Made by a program: the position numbers and the translations under genes. From Acanthaster planci (Eukaryota; Echinodermata; Asteroidea; Valvatida; Acanthasteridae), in assembly GCF_001949145.1 (NCBI RefSeq), contig NW_019091373.1, forward strand, positions 902,155 to 966,154: 64,000 nucleotides of DNA, written 5' to 3'. Below, piece after piece: positions 13,001-28,000 of the stretch. Below the pieces are notes generated by a model. It was not told where the DNA came from. It made no database searches and saw only the letters and a program-made list of their open reading frames with translations. Position 1 is the first letter of the stretch, and each line of letters opens with the position of its first letter.

Positions 13001-16000
13001 ATTTGATGCGTCAGGTCATCGTCTCTCATCTGATCTTGTCAATGAAGTATGGCATGTGCGGCTGCAGCACACGTTACAGATGCCATTTACGAAAGAGAAT
13101 GAGTATGTTTAAATAATATGCCTTCTGCCTATAATTATCCCCTTTTCAGTAGCTCCGTACCTGCATGGACCCTCTAGGAAGACGTTCAGTAGACCTTTTG
13201 TACAAGGCTTTTTTGAGGGGTGGGTGGGAGGGTATCTGAATCATATCAGGGATTATTATAAATTTATTATTACAAACGCACCTTCTACAGCAGAGCTCAT
13301 ATGAAGCGAGAAATGGGACGGAGAGTACCCCCCACGTGCACCTTTGTGTTGGTCATTGTATGTTTGATCGGAATCTCAGGAATTCTCGCAGAATTACAGA
13401 CATGTGGGGGATATGTTAAGTAACAATAGTCTAGAGTGTGTATAGGGATTGGACATGTAAGGGGGGGTTACCCCACCGTCCGATATCTTGCTGGGTATAA
13501 CAGAGCTCATTAGGTACTCCTCAACGGAGCGTTTCCCTGTCTTTCTTTTTTTTCAAATCTTAAGTTCCATTGGAGCAAACACAGTTGGTGTTCATCCAGT
13601 TTGTTCTAAAATCGAAGGCCGACTGCAGGGAACCTTGGTCCGAATGTGCATAGATGGCTGTAAATAGGCACAATTAAACTTCAACTTTTTAAAAGGCTTT
13701 CTGAAAGTTTTTACTTTTATTCAGATCACACATAGCGTTTTTCTTTGCGGTTTCCAGGTACCAAAAAAAAAGACCACAAGATAGAAGCATTCGCTTTCAA
13801 GTGCCTTACTTATTTGCTTGCCTGTTCTCACGTTGCCCCTGAAGATTTCATCTCTCTTTGGTAAAACTTCCCAATTTTTCCAGGAATGTTCAGATTGTCC
13901 AGAAAGGACCCCCCCATCCTCGCCGAGCAACGAAGCAATTGGTCGGTTTTGTTTCAATGGGGCCCTAATCATTCCAAGGCCTTACAATCATCAATCTCTG
14001 AAAGGGCTCGACTTGCCCAGGGGTTTCGTTGTGGGCTCGCTTACTCATAAGTAACAAATAAATGTAACAATAGATTGTGAGTATTAACGGAAGGGGACCA
14101 TCACAATCAAGATAGTAAGAATATCCACCTGGGTCGCATGAATGTCGCGGTGTTCGTCAGGGCATGGGTAACAGGCCTTGGAGACCGCAGATGTAGTAAC
14201 TCGCTCTGTTAACTTGCCATGGGGGTTTAATACAGTCACCTTAAATATTGCTTAAGTTGCCACTCGGGGCTGTTTGTAGTAAGGTATAACATAAGTAATA
14301 TAACATTTATATCGGTCCAATACACTTGTCAATATTTGGCTGCTTTTTGATATCCAATTAAAGTTTTAAAATGGAGGTACAAACATCTGGCAACAATGTT
14401 TGAGCAGACACGAGTCAAGCCTCACGCTGGGAACCTCTGGCGTGTGCCCTGATTCTTAGCAGGGTGTTGCCTTGAAAGATCCTCAGTATTATTAAAAGCG
14501 ACAGGTGACGAGGCTAATAAGTGATAGACCTTTGTTTTCGCATTTTACTGTATCGTCTTCAAAGCTCCAATTTAAGTGGAGCTTTTAATTGACAGTTTTC
14601 TGTATCCTCGTCACATTATTATCTGTACACCGAGGAAGAGAATTATGTAAACACACCAAAGGCACAAGGTGTTTGGAAATTTTGCTCGTTTTTATATCAG
14701 CATGCAGTTCCAGTCAGTGGCAGTGACTTTCGTTATAAGGTACGGGGCTTGTGAGTCGAACCTGATAACCGAAATGTCTTAATCTTAATAAACAAAAATT
14801 ATAATTGATGTGCAATAATGTGCAATAATGTAAGAATTTAATTGCTTTTTAAACTGTTACACCCATTGAAAGTAGTTATTAAACACAAATGGTACATTGT
14901 TCTTTAAAGACTCTGCGATTTATGACCGAAACGTGGGCATGTTGTTTCAAGAAAGCTGGGACCAATTAGGGAGCCTTTATTTGGAATTAAACCACCATTT
15001 GACTGAGTGAATGGCAGGTTATAGGCCAAATAAAATGGTGGAAGGCTTTCTGAAATACCTTCAAAAATGAACCGAATGTTTGCTGAACAAATTGTTTAGA
15101 GGAGATCATCACAGACTCATTACGATGTTCCGAATATGGGTTGGTAATTAACTTCTCTTATCACTGGCTGCCATGCTTTCTGGGGATTTATGTTAAATCT
15201 GTCAGTGTCACACTCCATATTCCTGGCACATCTCTCTACCCTGTATTACTTCCTCTCCGTTCAAAATCGATCACGAATCATCCTTTTATACCATGAACTG
15301 TTGTTTTTACTGCATAAAGTGCTTCTAGTGTGAAGTTCAGATTCGTGCGATAAACGTCCTTTTCTGTCTTATTAAGGGAATACTTGTTTGGCCGGCTCTA
15401 TTCGGTGGGTTATTTATTGAATGTAATCTGTTGAATTGTGAAGAAAATAATTCTCCCTTGGATAGAACTTGATTTTTTGTTCCAATATCTGCCTTCATTC
15501 GGCGGTTTTGCTTGTGCCTCTGGTGTTCGTCTGTGACCTTGGCGACATTAATTAGAGACTATTTAGAACACTGTCTTGACAAGGCCTTTAGTCGCGTGAT
15601 TCTGCAGTAAAGCATGAATTGGGGCGAAATCTTCAGTGTCAGGAAACTATACAACTTGCAGAGACGATGCCGATATTTGTGGAATACCCTCAGTAACATT
15701 GAATTCGATGGAGTTAGCTGTGTGGTCTGCGCTTTTTATACCGGACTATTAATCCTTCAAGCCTTGATGTCTTTTGCTTGTGTTGTTGCATGGGTGGTCC
15801 TTTTATCATGCCTTGGGCTTACAGCAATGCCCGTTGATGCATTTCCAAACAGCGGTCATGGATGCGTGGCAACTGCACGGCAGTTTTATTGCTGCGGAGA
15901 ACCTTGTGCATTGCATAGCGAACAAATCTTGTTGCAGTCGAGAATAATAGGGATTACCAGCTGGCTGTAGTCATTAAATATATTTTTGGAATAGTTAACC

Positions 16001-19000
16001 ATGTAGTCCTTATGTTTCCCGCCACTGTTTGAGCGCGGGATCGGTCAAGCTGAACTAATCGTTTCACCAATACTGCAAAAGAAACTCATCAATGCTTTGC
16101 TGCAAGAAAACTATAGGTTTTACCGGCCAATTTCGGAAAATGCGCGATCTAGTTTGTAAAATAAAATGTCAAGTTCGCGTAGATCCTGCAAACGACTTAA
16201 AATCTGGTTTCATTTTCGCAATAACAAGCATTCGAATTCGTTTTGCATCCTTCAAATCAGTGAATATGCATTACGTTTCGTTAAAGAGGGTTACAAATAC
16301 ATGACTGGGATTTCGGATTGACGTATTTCTTGGCAGTTACAACAAATGCGCATTCTTATTCTCTGAAAATCTGTCTTTAACCGTGACCCTTCGGAAGTAA
16401 GTATTCATTTTCATTTGCTGTAATTTAAAATTGCAAAATGTACATTCCCTTTGATTAGAATATATCAGGAATAGAATAATATCAGGAAATTGAACGGTGA
16501 CTCTACACGACTGAATGCATCCTCCTTGAAACAGAATGTTTATTTGTTAAATAGAAAGGGGATTTGAATGTTCATTCTATTTCGCTCGGAAACGAATGAT
16601 GCTGTTACTAATTCATTTACACATTTTCCGAAATTGGCAGGGAAAACATGTATTAACATATATATTTTGATCATTGACCTGGTGAAAAGTAGAGACATGT
16701 CGAGTAAAGCGGCATCCTTGGAAACCCTCGGTATTAAATAACTTCCCGAAATCTTGACTCAAATTGCGGTTGATTTGTCGACAATTCGGCTCTTTTCCAT
16801 CTTTGCTGAAAGCTATACTGCATTAATTCTAAAGAGTAGTGGAAGTATGTAAAATTGATGTCTTGGTTTAAAAAAAAAGAACCCCGGAATCCTTGGAGAA
16901 ATTGCCGAGGTGATATTTGGTTCTGCTTTTTATTTGTAGTCAATAATTTGGGTTTTATCGTCGGCACATGCAGTAGTGCGCCAGAAGTGTCATAATGGTA
17001 CTGGATGCCAGAAAAGGTGACATATTATATTTTCACTGGATGCATTGCTTGCAGGTATCATTGTGTAGATGTATATCAGATTTTTCGATAGCAATCAAAC
17101 AGATAATGTAGGATTCCAACACACTGCATGCGGTCTTGCTGAAGCCCCATAGGGTCGTTTCGTAAACAGCGATACTTATATTCTGAGATCGCAAGCATAT
17201 CTCATTGCCATATTCTTTACATCATGTGTCACGGTATCTGTATGTCTCTGCGTTTATTTTTGTCCTGTCCTGGAGACTATACCGACGTCAATGGCACGTT
17301 GAAGAAGGGGTTCAAAAGTCCAAGGGCTCCCCTCTTTGGTGGGACGAATTAATATAATGGAATTAAGAGGAAGATGTATTTCAAATCTTGAAGGGATTCG
17401 ATTCGAAGTGTCGGTGCTGTCAAGGCATGAGAAGAACCAGGCTCGCCGCGGGCGACGGGGGGGGCGTGACAAGACACCCTTTAGAACTGCTGGATTTTAT
17501 TTTATGTCAAAGGTCGCAGGTCAGGCTGAGGTCACCCGTTCAATATCAGGCCACTTTGACTGGGAAAGTTGTGTGTGTTGTGTCTGATTTGACAGTTTGA
17601 TGCCCGATGAAACGGCATCAACTAATACCGTGTGCGTCTTGAGGAAGAACGGTTCACGCAAAACGGAGTTGCATGTTGTTATGCCGTAGGCTGTGGGTCG
17701 GGCTAAGGTCATTTGCCTTTCACCTTGGACATGGAGCCTAGATCTTCAATTGGAAATAGGTTACATTACCCTAGTAGTAATGTTTAATTGCATCATGGAG
17801 CTAGCTCCATGATTGCATTAAGTAGACATAACCCAGTTTGTATACCCTTGCTGCGCATAAGTTGGTTCCCTGTGGAGATTGAAGTGTTTATAGTCGATGA
17901 TCGGGGTCACGTAGCCCTGGAAACCATCATTAGTGACAGACGGACTTTAGCTCCGATTCGCGTAGACCTGAAAAAAAACGGGCAGATAGAAATGACAGAA
18001 GTCACTGAAAAGCTGAATGCCAATGCTAATGGCTGTTTTCTAGGACTGTCGCCGTAGAAATAAGAAGCAGATGTAACTTGGAAGATCTCCCGTCCGCTTT
18101 GACCGGTCAAAGGAGATCTAGAAGTACCAGTCAGATTTCCAGCTGATAAACGCTCGAGACGATCAAAATAGCCCGCCGGTACAGCCAGGCATGTCTGTTA
18201 CGATTACACCAAAGTGGTTCTAACGAATGGGGCAACACTCAGTCTGTTTGGCCTCAAACTTACTGTTGTTCCTTCATTTGTTATCAAATTATGATATTGC
18301 GCAGGATCGGTACGGTGTGCTCTAGGATGATGGAACTACGGTCACTTCGGATCCGCACTGTTGGTCCCATGAACATGGTGAACACTTTTTATCAGGGACA
18401 CTAGTCCACTGACGTAAAAGCTCCTCTGGGTTGCCAGGTTCACTCAAGAAACAATGATCGTGATAACACTAGGGCTTCATTGTATCTACCTCCATGATTG
18501 CCTTGCCATTGAAGTTCAATGGGGTGTTCACAAACCAGCTGAATCTGATCCGTTCAGTAATATCAGAAAATGTTGTTCGTTGTTTTGATTCAGACATACA
18601 ATAAAATTGGTTTGTTGAAAAATATTAAAAACACGCTACTGGGTGTAAAGGGGGGCTTCGGTTAAATTTTACTAAGCATTTGAATCACGCATTTTTGATA
18701 CTGTGCTAGGTCCTTAGACGAAATACACGGTTTCGGGCATTTGCTTCCCCTTTTCCCACGTCTTCCACATTTTCCAATTCTACTGAAAACGATATATAAA
18801 TACAATAATCCATGATCAGACTAGAAGGCCGGTAATCTGGGAGAAGGCGTTTTTGATTTATCGTTTCGAAACAATGAGCTTGCGAGGTTGGAAATGGGTT
18901 ACCACCAAAGTGATAAATCTGTCTGGATGGCTGGTCGTGTTGGATATACAGGGTGGTTGAGGGACTTGAAAAAGACTCTAAAGATTTTGTGTACTGTAGG

Positions 19001-22000
19001 AAACAAGCAGCTAACCACTCTCCTGTAAATTCTGTGGTCTTGACGCATGTCTGTCGACGTCGTTTCTGCAATACGATGCGGATCGGCGTTGACCCATGGC
19101 ATGGTGGGGCTTAAAGTCTCAGGTTGGTATGTGTGACATTTCTTGGAATGAACTGATATAATTCTTGTGAAATGTAAGTGAGAAATGCAGGTGACAGATA
19201 CTAGGTGGTTTTGCCTTCCTTGACTGATAACCCTTTTCTTTCCGCCAGACTAGACTTTCGGAGAAAAGTTGTTTGTTAAAATGGACGTGTGTACATTTTC
19301 CACGTTTCAGATTTCTGAGTAAGTGTATCTAGACCTCTGGGTCACGTATGCGTAAACATAAACACGGATTCAATGCCATGTTTGTTGTTGTAGCGCTAAA
19401 TGGAACCAACACTGGTGAGGGATAACAGTTCTTAAGGACCCACGGCTCGCCACAGATGCCAACGAAGTCTGGCGAGGTTCGAGCATGCGCACAGTATCTA
19501 CTTAACAAAATGCATTTTTAAAATCGAATTGCTCATGCAAGATGCGCATTCGCTCTTCTCGGGCCCAAAACCTACACCTTAAAAGAAGGAAACTTTCGCC
19601 GATTGGCATACAGGTGGAGCTGATGATATCGTGCATTCGGCGAGAACGTAGCCTCCTGTGGGTTTTTAATTTTTACGGCCGGACTTGAACATTTGGGGGA
19701 GGCCTCTACAAACTCTAACACATTTCGTATTCTGATAACGCGCCCGAGGTCGCCAAAAACACTGGCCTCATTCTGCAATTCCTTACTTTGGACCAAGGAT
19801 TTCCTGCACATAACCTCTGTAAATCAAGTTAGTATTCTACCTAGGTATCTGCCATGTCGAATTAAGCTTTTCCATCACAGAAGCTTTCAGTGAGAGTGGA
19901 TATTTGTTAAGAATATTTGGACAGGCATTGAATGCTTATTTTTCCCAATCGTTTTGAAAAAGCAGTCAAATTATATAGGAAGATTTTAATGTACTTGGAG
20001 GCCTGTGGATTTTTTTATGGGAGGTTCAGTTCAGTAACTTTACCTGGCATCTCAAGGTTTGCTCTCCCGTACACTCCACCTCGATCCCGGCTGCTGTAAT
20101 TGAATTCAACCGGTAAAAGTGTACGGCGTTACGACCGCCCGGCGGGCGACAAAATGTGGCTACCGGACCGGAGTCCGCATTCCAGGGATCAGAATGGTTT
20201 CCGGTGATTTGGCCCCAGGGTGAACGACATTGAAATAAACATTGTTACAATTCTGAGGGGTGAATTGTGGTCGAATTGAGGGCACATAGAGAAAGGAAAG
20301 TAATTTCGCAATTTGTTTCTGGAATCACCTTAAAACGAAACTGAGGAGATTTTTTACCTGGACGCCTCGTAGATGTTCACCTCCAACGAAAGCCAAATTT
20401 GAGTCAATAAAAATTACAAGAAGTGGCTGGTGGTATGCTATAAAGCTTGTGTTACTGTTCGTACCAAACTTGAAGAAACATGAAGAGAGTGCCGTGCTTT
20501 TGCCGTTCCTTTTTTATCTCCTGTGAGTAAACCATCTTTTAAACAGCCTTTTCTGAATTTTGGTTTTATGAGCAAATTTAATATGAGAGTCATATCCTGT
20601 TGAAAGCTGACTATGCCGGCGATACTGCATGATGAGCACACTAGCCAGTTTCGCTAAGTTGAATGGTTGTACGCACATGTACATGTACGTTAAATAGGTC
20701 CCACACGAAAATACTGCATGCGCACTCCATGACTTCGTGAAAGAACGTGCGTTTGGCGATGGAATGCATGGGATAATGTAGGCCGAAATTAATCCAAGCA
20801 AGCACTGTCCGCTCACGCCACCCACCCTTATCTTGCACAGAGGCACACGCGTTTAATACTCTACTTTTATTGTAAAAAAAATCAGACCCTTGAAGTTTCA
20901 AGTGCCGTCATAACTTGGTGCTTCTTTGGGTTGAGTTTGTCTGCGGTTAGGCCTATAGGATGGATCATTGATTTTGATGGAGTGGGCTCACCGATAGACT
21001 GCACTGCGGCCGGCGTATCTCAAAAGACCAGTGAAACGAATGTTTTGTCATTTTTGAACGAAATCGGCGTCGCGTGACAAACGGTTGCAACTTTGCGAGC
21101 ACTTCTCCAAGTGACTCACCCTGATCACGTGGATAGGTCCCTGGGGTTAACAAAATTGACTTCATTCCACTGTAAACCATGCCCACTCCATAAGAACTTG
21201 GTTGAACCAATAAAACTATTCAGCATATGAAAATATAATGCTTAGCAGGCTTCATTAAATTACAAAGCAGAAACTCAGTGGAGGAATAATGAGAAGCAAA
21301 GCTTACCTTGTTACATTTTGGCTGTAGGCTCTTTGGCTTATTTGAGTTAGTAAGCAAACCTCTGTGCTAACCATTCTCTTCGGCGACTGCAGAGAATGAA
21401 TTTTTGGTTCCTTGCACGAGTTCCTAGAAAAGTTATTACGTGGTCAATACAGGAATTTGTTGGTATCATTGGTCTCCCTTCTAAGAACGGGTAATGAGGT
21501 TATTTGATTGTGCAGTGATTAGGAAGATGTTAGGTCTTTTTCCAACTGTTCTGCTCACATCTTCAAAAGAACATTTCATAAATTGGTTTGATACCATCAG
21601 AAGTAGCTGCCAAATGATCTCGAGTCAACAGTGGAGAATGGATTCCTCAATGACAACTTCACGTTCTTAACAAATTGCCTTGTATTATTACGTTGTTGTA
21701 TGACAACAATTTTACCACTGAATTTGGGCTATTGAGAAACGACTGGTTCGTAACGATTCCGATTCGTTCAGAACAACTGCCAACGCCTTCGCACTGGTTG
21801 AAAATAAAACCTTTTTACTGAACTGTTCGTCCTCATTTCAGTCTCGCGTGACTTGTGCGATCCCTGTCCGATTCCGGCCCTAAGTTGTCCTATTCTTTAG
21901 GTCTCCTTCTGACACTTTCTCCTTAAGTTGGCACGTTTTCCTAGAATTTTGAAATGACCCATAAAGTAAGTTATTAATGGTACATGTGCATAACAGGTGC

Positions 22001-25000
22001 CAATTCCCCGTGAATGCATTATTCTCTCTGCCTTGATTTATATCTGCGCTATGATTTATATCTGCGCTATGTGTAGAGTTGTTTTTTTTCGTGTAACGTA
22101 GACAGCTTCAGGCCATAAAACCACCGTAAACTTTCATAAAATACAAAATCGAATCAAAATTATGTGCAACAACTCTTTTAATTCTTTTCAGAATTTATAA
22201 ATCACTCTTTTGAATTACCGTCATTTGGGGTTATGCCAAGTCACGTACTTGAGGTCGGGAGCAGTGTGTCTGGGGAACGCCAAAACCAGACGGCGCGCTT
22301 GATCGGGGCTAGCTGGGCCCCGGATGAAGACACGCACAATTTACCCCTCGGAAGTCGATATGACTCCATCGGAGATGATCTGAACGGGGTTTGGACCTGT
22401 TGCCCCATCACGCCCCGTCGAATACTTTATTGCTTCCGAACAAACTTCGGCACCGACAGAGAAAATGCGCAAGAATGTTTCCCCTGAGTGGCATCAAGGG
22501 TTTTTACATCCGTGAAATATTCGCCCCTCTTCTACTTAAACGTTGTTTTGTTTGTACATCAGTCTAAGGCTTTACTCCCGGAAATTGCGGAAATTTAATG
22601 AAAGTCAAGTCACTATGTTATTAATTGTTGGCGATGTCTGGCGTATTCCTTGGTAAGATCAAAATTCTTAAGTTTATTTGATGGGAAATGCTTTGTGTTG
22701 GGCCAAGAATGTACTCTGGGTCTCCTTCTGAATGTAACCTAACGCGCCTGGGCGTTTCCTACCTGTCGCCCGGTAGCACGGTCAATACGTCTCATCCTTT
22801 CTTGGTTTCTCAGTGATTTCACGTCAGACAGTCCTCCGTGTTGGCAGAGGGGAACTATGACTAATTCTGCATTTGAATACCTATTTATAAGAGGTTCACT
22901 TTTTTCAAGATAGCAAGAATTTGTACAAAGAGGCAATGAGTCACTCAGACATGAGACAAAGAAGTCATTTTTGTTTAATCAGACGTCTCTGCCAGCGTCG
23001 TGTCTGAAACGTGTCTCTCTGTTGGGAGATCTATTCTAGGAAAGGCATCCTTTACCAAGCCCTGTTTGGCCTTAAATGTCCACAATGTAACGTAGATATC
23101 AGTTTCCTTTTGACTACAGAGAAACCTGGATGTAATACTGTGTAGGTCAAACAAAATTCCTTGTATTAACAGCTTTGTTTGGGGAACCTGCACAAACCAG
23201 CCTACATGAAGTGTAGTGTCTCGGTTTCAGACTTCTTCCACATGCATAATATTCTAAAATTGACCAAACCATCTGCCGCCAAGACATGTCATTCGTAGGC
23301 CTCGATTTACAGTGCTATGAAGTGGAAGTTCATTTTTGATACGTTTGCAGAATATGACGCAATTGACATGTTTGGCAAACTTGTGATTGGTGTAGACTCT
23401 TGGTGGCAGCAGACAGTCTGGATCATTTTTCCGTGATAGTGTTGGGAGTCATGCCGAGGGGAATTTTCCTATTCTCTATTAATCACCATTCTCAAGCTTC
23501 TTATCTGTGAAGAGTTTTGTAACTCGTTCCTCTACACAAAAATGCGATGGGAGAAAGTACGCCCAAAACTGGCAGGTCAGTCGGACTAACGTCAAACAGA
23601 GAAGGTCTCTTTCAATAAAAATTTTACCACCGTTTCAAAATATTTAATAATTTGTTTATTTATAATACCAGCAGAAAATGTTATTTAAACATTGAAATAT
23701 GCTTTTATTTCTTCATTCATTCATACATTCTTTATTCATCAACATTACCATAAGTTTTATTTTAGTACAACTTCTGCTGGTAAACCAACTGCAGGAGTTA
23801 GATATTATATCACGTGTGCAATATGCATGTTCTCATGTGCTCTTTAAAATTGTCAGATTTTGCTCTTTGCAACTTTAATTAACTAGCCGTACGGATTTCA
23901 TTCGTCTAAGTAAAGGTCGCCTTTAAAGTTCAAAAAAAGGTCAGAACGCTAGATATATATACATGTGGGAAAACGGAATGTAGAATCTAATGAATGCCTT
24001 GAGTATTAATCACTCCACCCAAATCCTATTAGTGTTTGTTAGTTTGTTGCAGGCATTTCTGTAACTAACCGTGAACATCGCTTCATGGTTTGCAAATGCT
24101 CACATTACAGCCGTTCTGTCTCTTAATCCGAATGCGAAAAGTGGGAGCCGCTGGGTAATACACTGTAGACGCTGGTATTCCGCTCATCTGTCATCGCAGT
24201 ATCCACACTAGTTTCCCGTTATCGGCTCTCTCATTTCCCGTGTTACCCGGACGTCGGCGGGGTCTCTAGTCTACTCATCGGCTTTTTGGTATAGATGGCT
24301 TGCGTGAGCCCTTGATCGCACCGAACCGCCACAGGGTGGTACTGAAAGCTGGACCATGGCTGCCAGAAATATTACGAGTAGGCTCAGCGGAATTGTCAGA
24401 CGACTGGAAACAGACTTCAATTACCTATAGGAGGTGAATCCCATTTGAAAACAGTGTATCAGTTCTACACCCTTGTATCCGCAAATATGTCAACTTTCCT
24501 ACGCTAATGTGTAGGCCTATGCGTGCTTGGTGAAATGCAACAGCAAGAGATTGTGCATTTTGTCTCATTTAGCGATACACGTGAACTGTATAAGTTTGTT
24601 TCATACGGAAAGAACGAACTTGAAAGTTATCGTGCTCCTTGAAGTTTTTTTCTCCAGTTCATTTTATTTGATTCCCAACACAACCTTAGTGTGGTCCTTA
24701 TGTCGTGTTGTACCACTCCGGTTCTCCAAGCACAGCACCGGTTCCCAGCTGATTTGACAGACGGGGATTAACTTGGTCCCAACCCGTCCCTCGTGTTGAT
24801 CATGACCCCCAGATTGCCCAGCCTCCTCATATCCTGCTGATTAGGTGGTTGAAAGTGGCGCAAAGCGAATAGTCTCCTTCCCCAGACTCAGACGTGTTGA
24901 CTGACGGCAAAGCTGCCGGGGTGGCAGAAAAGTACAGAGTTGTCGCTTGTGTGTCCATCGAACATTCGGTGCAGCGTCGCTTTGCGCTGAGGAATTACAT

Positions 25001-28000
25001 GAAATATATCAAACTTTAAAATTACAGTAACCTATAAGTTGCCTTATGAGGCATGTTAGAAAGAACACAGAAAAGTGTGAAAGTTGCGTTGACGTCATGA
25101 AATCCGTAATAATATCCGTAATAATCTGTGATAACCTGCTGTAGAAAATTACCGATGTTTTCAAATCACATTTTAAAATAGCTTCACGTGCAGGTAACTT
25201 GAGTTTTTATTTGGATGTGCAGGTCAAGTCCCTGAAAGTTGTACGGCCTTGGCCATTGGTAGACTGGATATCTGCACGTTTTGGTATGTGCAGATTATAG
25301 CCATGCGAATACTGAGTACGTGCATGCATTTGCGCACGCGCAAAAGAATTGAGCGCAGATTCGGAAGAATCGTTGAGAATGACGACAAACGTACTCCCAA
25401 ATCTTTACCATTACCAACTAGCTTTGAAAACACAGATTGGGAAGTGTCTTACACTACAATCTATCGAGCTTTGTAAAGCCCTGTTCTGGCTAATAATTAA
25501 TTTGATTTCCTTCTCTCTTTCAGGCCAAACGTCTGCGGCCAAGGATGCTGCACAGGATGGAGAATCGAACCATCAACCGGCCAGTGCACTCGTCGTAAGT
25601 TCCACCTGTATAGTGTTGTTCTATCGCGGCTTACTTTAAGAGTGCGATTTACAGCAAACGTACTAACATAAGTGTGTATTGTCAGGGCTGTATCGTGAAT
25701 GATGCACGTTATTTTTCACATGATCGGCTCTCAGACCTAAAATCGTATGGTCCAGTTTATAGATATTAAATACATAGCCCATTGTTGCGTATCATAATGC
25801 TTGCCCACGTAGGAAAAACCAGTAGTTCGCTCCCTATCCAATGGTACCATTGTCGTTGTCATTGGATCAGGCCAATAGTTTCCCCGTACCCAAGGAATGT
25901 ACGTCAGAAATACGCTTATAACGCTTCACACTTTACAAAACTTTGCTCACAAAATTGGCCATCACCAGCGGATGAAGATCTTCGCATGCACTTTGCATGT
26001 ATACATATTTTTTGTATTGCATGCTCTTGGATTTAGATCCTGTTCAAATGGCAACCATTAATTTTGTCGACAACAAAACCTCGATTTTGCCTGTCTTCCA
26101 TTGTATATTTTGTACACTAGTTACCCAGGAAAATTGACCAGTGTTTCACAACCCCATACTATAGTTGGTACCGCCACAAAGCACAATTGCTCACGTATGT
26201 GCCAAAATTTATTTATTTATTATTATTATACTTTCTGTTCGTTTGGTCATCAGCCATATGTAGTTGTCTGAACGGCGGCGTGTGCATCAGACCAAATGTC
26301 TGCCAGTGCAAGCCCAACTTCCGCGGTTATTTTTGCCAGTTGCGGGTGGTGAGCGCTTCGACCTCCACACGCTACAGGCCCCCCACCTCGGGAGGGAGTA
26401 ACCTCTATCCTGGCAGCGTCAACAGTGGACAAATTGTCAGCTCGATCATGAGGGCATCCTCCACCATCAACTTTGGCCGACCGACGTCGGGTGGGTATAA
26501 CGGCATACTCCGTTCATGTTGACTGATTTGGTTGCAGAGGCCGTTTTGCGCAGCATGAGAAACGTGACAAGCACTGCCACTACTACACTTTCTTTTTTGA
26601 CACCGGTGGAATTCATCATCACTTGCCCCTTAATAATGACGAGAAACGAGAGTTACCAGACCCTGAACCAGTTGTTTTCGGGGGGGTTCGAACATTGCCT
26701 TCAGTGTGAGGTCAAAGACCTCAAAGGATTGGTGTTAATGGTGTCTTCAAAAGGTGTCGGCCCTATATTTATTATCTTAATATACTCTTCGGTCTAGGGC
26801 ACCAGCGTTGCTGTTGTATGTGCAGTTTTATCGTCTGTTCGTGATTCGTATCGTAAATAATGGTTTCAAAACGTATTTGGTGAACTGTATGAGCGTGAGA
26901 ACGTAGACTCTGATCAGGTCAGTTTTTTTTCTCTTTTTTTCCCCAAAGCTTTGCTGCAGCATTTATTCCATTCAGCCGTTGAGAGCCTGGTTTCTTGTTT
27001 TATGCAACCACGGCACATAAATCCTTCACAGATTTAGTCCATACCGACAATATTAAGCCAATAACTTGCATCCCTCAAACTAACTTAAAGCCAGTGCTGG
27101 TAGTGTGATCACGTGATTCGTAAGCCTTACGTCAGGATTAACTTCCAGCGTTGGAATAGTCGGGTGACCCATGAGAGAGCTTAGTCCAGAATATGCGATC
27201 CGTTAAGAGTCCCTTTACTTTAAGCGACTATGTGCGAAATATGTGGACAAGTCAGTCAAATTTGATTTAAGAAGAGGCAAAATCTCTCGAGCACACATTT
27301 TTAATAAATGGTGACCTGAGAGGGATGCGTGTTGATTTGCGTCAAGACCTATAGAACAGCAAAGTGCCTTTTAAGCGTAGTCCGACAACACAGATCACTC
27401 GACCCAGACCATACCCTATACATAATGTTTCCATGTTGTTTGATCTTCAGCTCAAAGGTTAGATTAGTTCATGACCTCCCGCGTAGTGCCCATCTCATCC
27501 ACCCTTCCGAGTTCAGTCATCTGTTCCTTGTATTGGCACGGGGTCGCTGACCTGTCTTGCTCGTCGTCAAAAGTTGAAATAATATCGACAGTGGTCTATG
27601 CCGGTAGGACTAACACCTACCTCCACAGAAAAAAAAGCCTGGATGGACTTTGGCTGTTATAAGTGAAGTCAGTGTCCACAATACTGTACTGCGCGAATTT
27701 GTAAAGATTTTTCCAGCGATCGGAAACAGGCCCTTGTCATTTCAAAGAGCTGCTAAAAGCACAGAAGTTTACTTAGCAAAGAAAAATTAGCTTAGGAAAA
27801 ATAGGTTACCTGTCAAGTTATCACACAGTGTTATGTAGGACAAACTGGTGTTCAGCTGATTTCTGTTCCAGCAAAGAAGTTGCTTAGCACCCTTTCTGAG
27901 AAGCAGCTTCATGAAACTCAGACCTCTCGCGTTGCTTCTCTCTGTCGTAAAATTTGGAATGGCCAACAGGCTAATCCAATTTTTTTTTACGTGGAGATCA

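Larger units (their letters stand above)
4053..25523 (+). other. Intron 1 (about 21.5 kb)
   Basis: Begins gtgagt and ends ttctctctttcag; phase 2. Contains MITE copy 10600-10932, repeat D copy 13299-13501, the palindromes at 17792 and 18083, and a tandem repeat at 22034. No exon with family cysteine patterns was found. Long first introns often carry enhancers, but none can be recognised here. Confidence 0.7.
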
